From positions 107,161-171,160 of the forward strand of contig CANRKO010000004.1 in assembly GCA_947631235.1 (NCBI GenBank): a stretch of 64,000 nt of DNA. The letters run 5' to 3'. The DNA comes from an uncultured Clostridia bacterium (GTDB lineage Bacteria; Bacillota; Clostridia; UBA1381). Position numbers and translations under genes: made by a program. Of this stretch, positions 58,537 to 64,000 are shown piece after piece (positions within the stretch are counted from its first letter, which is position 1; each line of letters opens with the position of its first letter). The notes under the pieces were generated by a model that saw nothing but the letters and a program-made list of their open reading frames with translations, was not told the DNA's origin and searched no databases.

Positions 58537-58608
58537 GTTACTCTTTTTCTCTTAAACATAGCTGTCCCCTCCCGTATATTTCTATGCGGAAGGGGACGTG
58601 ATAATGCG
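58537..58608. repeat. 72-bp direct repeat, right copy (cwlD 5' remnant)
   Basis: Identical to 57733-57804. It contains a dead copy of the cwlD start: the ATG at 58559 (minus strand) reads 13 residues (first eight as in cwlD) into a TAA at 58518-58520. It sits eight bases past the stop of the larE-like gene at 58616. The interval 57805-58536 holding phd-doc is the probable insertion. Confidence 0.92.
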
Positions 58609-58615
58609 GTGTGAT

Positions 58616-59413
58616 TTATTTACCTATCATTTCATTCATGCTGCCGGTTCTGTAGCCGCCCAAATCGAGCGACACATATGTAAAGCCGAGCGATTTAAGA
58701 CGGTCGTGAACCTTCTCGTACACGCCGAGCATTTTCGGAAAGTCGTTCTTCAAAATTTCAATGCGAGCCATCATTCCGTGAATACGCACACGCGACTGCA
58801 AAAATCCCATACCGCGCAGGAACCGTTCCGCCTCGCCGACCATACCGAGTTTATCCTCGGTTATCGTTTCACCGTACACGAACCGCGACGCAAGGCAGGC
58901 GTACGACGGCTTGTTCCACGTGTCAAGCCCCATTTGTTCCGACAGGGCGCGAATCTCGCTTTTTGTGAGATTTACGCGGCGCAGCGGGCTTTTTATGCCG
59001 AGTTCCTCAACAGCCGCAAGCCCGGGGCGGTAGTCGCCCGTATCGTCAACGTTGGAGCCTTCGGCGATATGTTCTATGCCGATTTTTTTCGCCTCGGCGC
59101 GTATTTTCGTAAACAGCGCGGTTTTGCAGAGATAGCAGCGGTTTTCGGGATTGTCCGCGAACCCTTCCACGCCGAACGGCTCAAAGTCAACCGTAATCTG
59201 ACGTATGCCCTCTTTTTTGCAGAACTCCGCAGCCTCGTCCGTTTCGCTTTGCGGGAACAGGCACGACCGCGCCGTCACCGCGGCGCAGCCGTCACCCAAA
59301 ACGTCATGCGCCGCCTTTAAAAGAAACGTCGAGTCCACACCGCCCGAAAACGCGACGGCAAGGCTGCCGAGCGATTTTATATACTCGGTCAGCGCGTTGT
59401 ACTTTTCATTCAT
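58616..59413 (-). CDS. larE: ATP-dependent sacrificial sulfur transferase LarE family
   Basis: This 265-residue PP-loop enzyme has SGGVDST near the N-terminus and the conserved Cys in SYACLASRF (about residue 176), which in Lactobacillus LarE is the sulfur donor for the nickel-pincer nucleotide. NRCYLCK and the GSNVDDTGDYRPG motif also fit. LarB, LarC and a racemase are not in the window. The nickel cofactor of LarA-type enzymes depends on it; the link to the [NiFe] hydrogenase is only that both use nickel. The ATG at 59413 has AGGA ten bases upstream; a GTG at 59422 is too close to it. Confidence 0.85.
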   Translation of the reverse strand: MNEKYNALTEYIKSLGSLAVAFSGGVDSTFLLKAAHDVLGDGCAAVTARSCLFPQSETDEAAEFCKKEGIRQITVDFEPFGVEGFADNPENRCYLCKTALFTKIRAEAKKIGIEHIAEGSNVDDTGDYRPGLAAVEELGIKSPLRRVNLTKSEIRALSEQMGLDTWNKPSYACLASRFVYGETITEDKLGMVGEAERFLRGMGFLQSRVRIHGMMARIEILKNDFPKMLGVYEKVHDRLKSLGFTYVSLDLGGYRTGSMNEMIGK

Positions 59414-59472
59414 GGAATACACTTCCTCACAATCAATAATGTCAATTTTTCACTTTCCGCTGCGGCTGCGCC

Positions 59473-61722
59473 TTAATACCCTTGGTCGTCGATGAGCCAC
59501 TTGCCGTCCTTGCCGTCACGGATTAAAATCATGCCCCAATCGGTATATTCGCCCTCGTTCCATGCTCCGTGGTCAGTGCTGCCCTCGGGGAATGAAACGG
59601 TGAAATCCATTCTGAACACAATTACGTCCTCGTATTTTGTGCCGTTTACACTGCCCGCGCCGTATTTGATATAATTTTCACGCTCCACATCGTAGGGATC
59701 GTAACGAATGGCGTCTATAGTGATTGTTTCATCGCCCCATACCTCCATATTCGGCGAGTCCTCCCATGTTGTTGTCGCCAGCATCGCCGCTCTGTCGTGC
59801 GCCTCTCTTGCGCGGTAGTATTCCTCCACGACCGCTCCCGCCGCCGCGACCTCCGCGTCGGTAAACGGCGGCGCGCCGTAAACTTCATCATAAGTATTGG
59901 TGATTATCTCGTTCCCGTTCGTCGTGAACGTCACCCAATCCGCTGCCGTAATTACCGCGAAAAACGTTTCGTCGGTTCCCGTGGGATTTATCTCCCATTC
60001 GTCGGGGCGAATACATTCCTCACCGCGGAAGTTTTTTAAATAGTTTACGCCCTCAAATATCCTCGTAAAATTTTCAATGTTGCGCCAGGAGTTTGTAAAC
60101 AGCTTGTGCTTTGTTTCCAATTCCTGATTTTGAGTGGAAACAACAAGAATGACTTTACCGTTATTGTCCGTAACGATGCGCTTTACCTTTTTACCGGGAT
60201 TTTCGTTTGTGTACTTATCCTGCTCCGCCGCCGTGCCGATTACGACCTCCTCGCCTTTGGCGTAATAGCTTTCGGGGTCGGTCGGCTTTATAACGTTCAG
60301 CCTGAAATCCGCAAACGACGAATAATACTGCATAATTGCCATAAAGCTTTCTATCGGCGCGTACATCACGCCGTCCACGATTACGGGACGGTTATTCGAC
60401 GCGTACATTTCACGTTCGCCGAACGTTATCGAGGTGAAAGACCCCTCAGTAGCGTCAAAGCTGAAAAATCTGAAATAGCTGCCCTCCGTTCCCGTAGGAA
60501 TCGGAGTTGTTTCCTCATCCTCCGGCATCGTTACCGTCGCAACGCCGTTTGCGTACGAAATATCGGTGTAGCCGAAACCGTTAAGCGTTTCGCGCAGCGG
60601 CAGATAGTAGTCACCATTGTAAATAAACGGCTCATGCGCGGTCTCAATCAGCCTGTCGCCGTCGTAAATTTCGTATTTTATAACGTTTCCGTCATTATTG
60701 CTGCCGCCGAGCACACCGTCGGCAAGTACGCCGCCCGCGAATACCGCCGCAGCCGTCATAGCGACCGCGAGACACGCGGACAGCGCACGCGTCGCTTTTC
60801 CTATTACCCTTTTATCCTTAATCATAGTAAATCTCCTCCTTAAAACCCTTTTACCGCCCGTCATTCCCGTTGTGAGGGGAATGGTGCGTTTGCCGTTTGA
60901 AAGGAGAGCGAGAATGGTGTCAATGTAGCCTGTTTCCTCGCCGCGCGTCATGCCCGACGTTACAGCCGCGTCGCATGAAATTTCACATTCCGTGTTCACG
61001 CGCGCCGCCGTAAAATACACCGCCGGATTGAACCAGTGGACGCACTTCACAACGGCGGCAAGCCACTTGTAGAGAATGTCGCCGCGCTTTAAATGCGTCG
61101 TTTCGTGCAGCAGCACGTAATGGAGCTGCTCGTCGCTTAGGTCCGTGTCCGGCATCAAAAGCGTCGGACGGAACACGCCGACTATGAGCGGCGACGCGAT
61201 ACTTCCCGAGCGGCGCACCGTCACGCGCCGTTTTGTGTACCGCGCAAGCTGCGGCAGATCGGTGACGTATGAGGATTTCCTCATTCTGCGGCAAAACAGC
61301 GCGTAACCCGTAAGCCTTGTCGCGAAAAGTGCGGCTGCGGTGATAACCCATATGTACGCGAGCGCGTTCATTACGTCGTCCGCCTTCGCGCCGAACGGCT
61401 TGCCCGTTGCACGCACGGGTTCGATGTTTACCGGCTCGGCTTCCGTTTGTGCCGCTGCCTGTACCGTCGCGGCGTTATCCGTCGCCGCCGCGTCGGTTTC
61501 GGTCACGGTCACGGGAGCAGGGCTCACTGTTTCACGCACGCGGTGCGGCAGCGAAATACGCGCCGGACACAGCATGACAACCATTACCGCGAGCCATACG
61601 TAATAATTCCAGCCAGCCGAGAACCGCCGCTTTGTGAACGGGTGCGCGAGCGCGATTATTAGCGTCAGAACGCCGCCCGCAAGTGAGGTAACAAGCGCGG
61701 CTTTGAATATTTCCGTCATCAT
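59473..61722 (-). CDS. BlaR1/MecR1-type M56 metallopeptidase with copper-amine-oxidase-like sensor domain
   Basis: This 749-residue membrane protein has four predicted helices near the N-terminus and an M56 peptidase domain with HETTH (about residue 209) and the downstream Glu-containing ECEISCDAAV motif. Classical BlaR1 has a penicillin-binding sensor outside the cell. Here the external part (about 345-749) has a copper amine oxidase-like N-terminal repeat (YYLPLRETLNGFGYTDISYANG and following strands) and a C-terminal domain like DUF4829. So it senses something other than a beta-lactam, perhaps envelope state. It is paired with blaI, separated by three bases. GGAGG precedes the ATG at 61722. 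Confidence 0.85.
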   Translation of the reverse strand: MMTEIFKAALVTSLAGGVLTLIIALAHPFTKRRFSAGWNYYVWLAVMVVMLCPARISLPHRVRETVSPAPVTVTETDAAATDNAATVQAAAQTEAEPVNIEPVRATGKPFGAKADDVMNALAYIWVITAAALFATRLTGYALFCRRMRKSSYVTDLPQLARYTKRRVTVRRSGSIASPLIVGVFRPTLLMPDTDLSDEQLHYVLLHETTHLKRGDILYKWLAAVVKCVHWFNPAVYFTAARVNTECEISCDAAVTSGMTRGEETGYIDTILALLSNGKRTIPLTTGMTGGKRVLRRRFTMIKDKRVIGKATRALSACLAVAMTAAAVFAGGVLADGVLGGSNNDGNVIKYEIYDGDRLIETAHEPFIYNGDYYLPLRETLNGFGYTDISYANGVATVTMPEDEETTPIPTGTEGSYFRFFSFDATEGSFTSITFGEREMYASNNRPVIVDGVMYAPIESFMAIMQYYSSFADFRLNVIKPTDPESYYAKGEEVVIGTAAEQDKYTNENPGKKVKRIVTDNNGKVILVVSTQNQELETKHKLFTNSWRNIENFTRIFEGVNYLKNFRGEECIRPDEWEINPTGTDETFFAVITAADWVTFTTNGNEIITNTYDEVYGAPPFTDAEVAAAGAVVEEYYRAREAHDRAAMLATTTWEDSPNMEVWGDETITIDAIRYDPYDVERENYIKYGAGSVNGTKYEDVIVFRMDFTVSFPEGSTDHGAWNEGEYTDWGMILIRDGKDGKWLIDDQGY

Positions 61723-61725
61723 AGC

Positions 61726-62103
61726 CTATTCCTCCCTGTCGTCGAAAATAGCCCTCAATTCCTTTACATCCTCTTCGGAAAGCGTTTCCTCCTCGAAAAG
61801 CGATGCGGCAAGTTCCTTTGCCGAACCGTCGTAGAGCGACCGTATCAGCGACCGCGTCTGCGCGCGGCGGTAGTCGCGTTTTGAAATGAGCGGCGTGTAG
61901 TAATACATGTTGCCGCGCTTTTCCGATGTGACCGCGCCCTTTTCGCAAAGCCGCGTGAGGAAGGTGGAAATCGTCGTGCGTTTCCAGCCCTTGCTTTCAA
62001 CAGCTTTACCTATGTACTGCGTGTTGACAGCTTCTCCCGCTTTCCACAGAACCTTCATAATCTCCAGTTCCGCATCTCCTATACTGATATTTCCCGACGT
62101 CAT
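61726..62103 (-). CDS. BlaI/MecI-type winged-helix repressor
   Basis: This 125-residue repressor has the winged-helix DNA-binding domain (about residues 8-75, ISIGDAELEIMKVLWKAGE to GNMYYYTPLI) and a C-terminal dimerisation domain (about 80-125). BlaI family repressors are cut by the partner M56 peptidase. The gene leads the pair, and the promoter carries two dyads that fit the CTAC...GTAG type box. AAAGGTGG stands before the ATG at 62103. Confidence 0.92.
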   Translation of the reverse strand: MTSGNISIGDAELEIMKVLWKAGEAVNTQYIGKAVESKGWKRTTISTFLTRLCEKGAVTSEKRGNMYYYTPLISKRDYRRAQTRSLIRSLYDGSAKELAASLFEEETLSEEDVKELRAIFDDREE

Positions 62104-62120
62104 AAGAAATACCCACCTTT

Positions 62121-62170
62121 CTACATATGTAGTTTATTGTTATTCTACACCGGTAGTCAGGATTTGTCAA
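62121..62170 (-). promoter_or_regulatory. Promoter and two operators of the BlaI/BlaR1-type pair
   Basis: On the minus strand TTGACA (62165-62170) and TAGAAT (62142-62147) are spaced by 17 bases. Two dyads follow the BlaI pattern: CTACATATGTAG (62121-62132, a perfect palindrome) and CTACACCGGTAG (62145-62156), the second overlapping the -10 box. Autoregulation is likely. Confidence 0.8.
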
Positions 62171-62226
62171 GGGGTTTGGGGAAATTTTTTGGAAATAAAA
62201 AAACACCATGAGGTGTTATGGTCGTT

Positions 62227-62420
62227 AAACCCCTCCGTCGGCTTTGTAAGCTATTGCTGCGCAATAGCACACGCCGACACCTCCCCTAGTTAGGGGAGGC
62301 ATACGATGAGGCTCCCCTACTAGGGGAGCTGTCACACGTAGTGTGACTGAGGGGTTTATGTGGGCGACCACAAGGGTCGCCCCTACGTAAACGGGCTGTC
62401 GAGGGCGCCAGCCCCTACGG
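62227..62420. repeat. Palindromic mosaic repeat (copy 3)
   Basis: The gene-free interval 62104-62592 holds the BlaI operators, this repeat and a small-RNA candidate. The element is bounded by AAACCCCTC (62227-62235) and GAGGGGTTT (62349-62357) and has the same CCTCCCCTA, GCTCCCCTA and GTCACAC hairpins as copy 1. The same second module (ACGGGCTGTCGAGGGCGCC, GCCCCTACG) follows to about 62420. A further short GGGCGGCTGATAACCGCCC palindrome stands at about 62562-62580. Confidence 0.75.
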
Positions 62421-62443
62421 TATGGTATTTTATTGATTTTGAG

Positions 62444-62503
62444 CAAAAAAACAGCGGAGTTCCCAGTCGGACAATGTCCGGCATGGAGTCCAATGACTCC
62501 GCT
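62444..62503 (-). ncRNA. Candidate small RNA with intrinsic terminator
   Basis: The RNA would start near 62503 and end in a T run (A62445-62451 on the plus strand). The outer stem is AGCGGAGT (62503-62496) with ACTCCGCT (62460-62453), directly before the T run. Inside are hairpins GGAGTC-ATTG-GACTCC (62500-62485) and CGGAC-ATT-GTCCG (62480-62468). The outer stem and the first hairpin share GGAGT, so two folds exclude each other, as in the RNA at 235-307. The promoter upstream is a perfect consensus. No gene follows before the terminator. It could also be a terminator-flanked promoter left in a repeat region. Family unknown. Confidence 0.55.
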
Positions 62504-62509
62504 ACGATT

Positions 62510-62538
62510 ATTATAACAAGCCGCTATGGAATTGTCAA
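62510..62538 (-). promoter_or_regulatory. Consensus promoter of the second small-RNA candidate
   Basis: On the minus strand TTGACA (62533-62538) and TATAAT (62510-62515) are separated by exactly 17 bases, a perfect vegetative-type promoter seven bases before the structured element. Confidence 0.82.
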
Positions 62539-62592
62539 GTCCTTTTCTTATATTTATACGGGCGGCTGATAACCGCCCCTACATATGACCCC

Positions 62593-63954
62593 CTATTGAA
62601 CAAATTCAAGCGTATCACATTCGGGGATATACGTCATCTCTGCGCCGATTTTATCCGCCAGTTCCCTAATCGGCACGCACACCTCGCCGCCTATGTCAAA
62701 TGTCTTTGAAAAATCCTCTCGGCTGACTTTACCCTCGCAGTTAAATATCTTTGCCGCCCGTTCAAACGGCACATACGTCACATCACAGGCGCAGGAGTGT
62801 ATGCAAGGCAAATCCGACGGGAGACCGTTTATGATAATATCGGTGTTCCATGTTAAAATCATGTTATCGTGAAAACAAGCCGGTACACTTATATCAGTAA
62901 AGCGCGGAGGAAGTATGGACTTGTCGTTGTATATTCGCTCGCGCTCGTAACATTCGGCGCGGTATTTTTGAGCGCCGCCCCGTAAAGCATCGCACGCCAA
63001 AACAAAATTGGTATTCGGCGCTTGAAAAATCAGCGATACGGTAAACATCACCGCGCCCACCGCGCAAATTGCCCGCTTTAACCATTTTCGTGGTTTTACA
63101 TTTTTTAACCTGCCTGATATATAATCCGCGGTATAAAGCGAGTTTCCGAACATAAAAAATATGTACGCCAGATAAGACAGATTTTTTATTCGAGGTATAT
63201 TGCAGTCGTTCATGGCGTATAGCGGCGGAACGTACAGCGATGCGAACAGCCCGAACGACACGGCGAGAATGATAATCGGATTGAGACGATACGTCCTTTG
63301 TCCGTCATGCGAAAAAACGAAAACGGCGGCGCACATTATAAGAGCACCTATAATTGCCGCGTCGGTGTAACGCGCAATGTCCGCAGCGGCATGACACAGC
63401 GCGGATATTACCGCGGTTAAAGGCGGCAGAGTATCAAATGCGGCTTGTCTTACGGCGTTGCCGGGCGCCGCCATGCTGATTATAAGTCCCACAGCAGCGA
63501 AAAAAGTTATCAGCGCGTTTTTTACAACGGCTTGCTTCGTGTCGCGCGACAGCGCCCTGTAAGCGGTGATAACAAACGACGTCAGGCAGTACGTCAGCGA
63601 GGTTAAATAATTGCCGCCCGTCACAAAAAATGCGAGCGCGCATTGTGCGGCAACAGTTATTATTTTCGTATTTTTATTTGTGATTTGCAGTATGACCGCA
63701 AGAACCGACAGGCACCAAAAAATAATATAATGCACGCCGCCGTTCCACCAGAATATGCCCTCCGCCACGGACGGGAGGAATTGTACCGATAAAATCGCGG
63801 TCACGCTACCGATAAACAATTTCCCCGTGCGGCTCATACCGCTCACGGAGTTTAAGGCAAAAAATATCGGAACAACAACCGCAGCGAGCATCACAAAAGG
63901 TGTAATGATATAAAGCCTGCCGTCAATGCTCATGTACGGTAAGGAAGCAAGCAA
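62593..63954 (-). CDS. DUF6056-like polytopic membrane protein with copper-amine-oxidase-like tail
   Basis: About 453 residues with ten or so membrane helices. FWWNGGVHYIIF near residue 70 resembles the family's FWxNGxxYYxF motif in DUF6056 proteins, which look like membrane glycosyltransferases without known activity. The last 65 residues (VTYVPFERAAKIF to TYIPECDTLEFVQ) resemble a copper amine oxidase N-terminal-like domain, as in the BlaR1-type protein two genes on. The start is unclear: the frame opens with TTG at 63954, ATG at 63933 is the next choice, and neither has a ribosome-binding site. An upstream frame could be its true N-terminus if there is a frameshift (see next entry). The function is unknown. 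Confidence 0.68.
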   Translation of the reverse strand: MLASLPYMSIDGRLYIITPFVMLAAVVVPIFFALNSVSGMSRTGKLFIGSVTAILSVQFLPSVAEGIFWWNGGVHYIIFWCLSVLAVILQITNKNTKIITVAAQCALAFFVTGGNYLTSLTYCLTSFVITAYRALSRDTKQAVVKNALITFFAAVGLIISMAAPGNAVRQAAFDTLPPLTAVISALCHAAADIARYTDAAIIGALIMCAAVFVFSHDGQRTYRLNPIIILAVSFGLFASLYVPPLYAMNDCNIPRIKNLSYLAYIFFMFGNSLYTADYISGRLKNVKPRKWLKRAICAVGAVMFTVSLIFQAPNTNFVLACDALRGGAQKYRAECYERERIYNDKSILPPRFTDISVPACFHDNMILTWNTDIIINGLPSDLPCIHSCACDVTYVPFERAAKIFNCEGKVSREDFSKTFDIGGEVCVPIRELADKIGAEMTYIPECDTLEFVQ

Positions 63955-64000
63955 CCGAAAACAAGAGATAGACCGCCAGCACTACACTATTCCGAACCAA
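63923..64000 (-). CDS. Partial frame entering from the right edge, hydrophobic C-terminus
   Basis: A minus-strand frame enters at 64000 and stops at 63923-63925. Its visible 25 residues include a membrane-helix-like stretch (VLAVYLLFSVACFLTV). It overlaps the start of the DUF6056-like gene by 11 to 32 bases. It may be the end of an upstream gene, or the first helix of the DUF6056-like protein in a shifted frame. The window edge prevents a decision. Confidence 0.35.
   Translation of the reverse strand: MVRNSVVLAVYLLFSVACFLTVHEH

Noticed and set aside
58616..59413. Nickel delivery gene belonging to the Ech hydrogenase cluster
   Set aside because: LarE acts on the nickel-pincer nucleotide of lactate racemase-type enzymes, not on [NiFe] hydrogenases, and lies over 20 kb away.

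Overview
The window reads as one chromosomal segment of an anaerobic, endospore-forming, pectin-degrading member of the Clostridia. Spore genes (spoIIM, cwlD, a dacF-type carboxypeptidase), an SLH-anchored murein hydrolase, ferredoxin-linked hydrogen metabolism and FeoAB iron uptake all point that way. The DNA is moderately GC-rich, strong -35/-10 boxes are common, and a few AT-rich accessory islands stand out. Most genes lie on the minus strand.

Layout. 1-357: the end of an unidentified gene and a compact pseudoknotted small-RNA candidate. 358-8897: a diguanylate cyclase, an SLH glucosaminidase, and a dacF / xerD / spoIIM block that recalls the Bacillus sporulation locus but is interrupted by an XRE regulator facing a zinc-ribbon repeat protein. 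9030-12282: a secreted alpha/alpha-toroid protein and a divergent oleate-hydratase-like flavoprotein. 12478-28000: a rhamnogalacturonan/arabinan set (GH43, a 1930-residue double-GH43 enzyme, a PL11 lyase, a cytoplasmic GH106-like rhamnosidase) interleaved with the nickel-hydrogenase maturation genes hypBA. 28016-37746: hypCDEF and a complete six-subunit Ech [NiFe] hydrogenase (echABCDEF), apparently one long minus-strand operon. 37907-43412: a group-B-type [FeFe] hydrogenase, an arylacetate-CoA ligase and indolepyruvate:ferredoxin oxidoreductase (iorAB). 43527-49806: obgE, a small Cys-rich membrane protein, feoAB, the rplU-rpmA ribosomal operon and a DUF1015 gene. 50012-58525: accessory genes (RelE-type and Phd/Doc toxin-antitoxin pairs, an LRR surface protein facing an XRE regulator) among trpB, serCA and cwlD. 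58616-64000: larE, a BlaI/BlaR1-type regulator pair, a second small-RNA candidate and a DUF6056-like membrane protein at the edge.

How the parts fit. Secreted GH43 and PL11 enzymes would open arabinan side chains and the rhamnogalacturonan backbone, and the cytoplasmic rhamnosidase would finish the oligosaccharides. Fermentation of the sugars, and of aromatic amino acids through IorAB and PaaK, reduces ferredoxin. Ech would reoxidise it to H2 while pumping ions, and the [FeFe] enzyme may be a second outlet or a sensor. HypA-F build the [NiFe] centre; EchE ends right after its last cysteine motif, so no C-terminal protease should be needed.

Most notable: (i) two short RNAs with near-consensus promoters and intrinsic terminators and no downstream gene; (ii) a Phd/Doc cassette bounded by a perfect 72-bp duplication of the cwlD leader, whose Shine-Dalgarno lies in a hairpin; (iii) an identical 12-mer repeated five times in hypD-hypE in two reading frames; (iv) a shared Ala/Lys-rich tail on EchD and EchF; (v) palindromic mosaic repeats, one of which splits iorA from iorB; (vi) L27 lacking the Firmicutes N-terminal extension, with no prp gene next to it.
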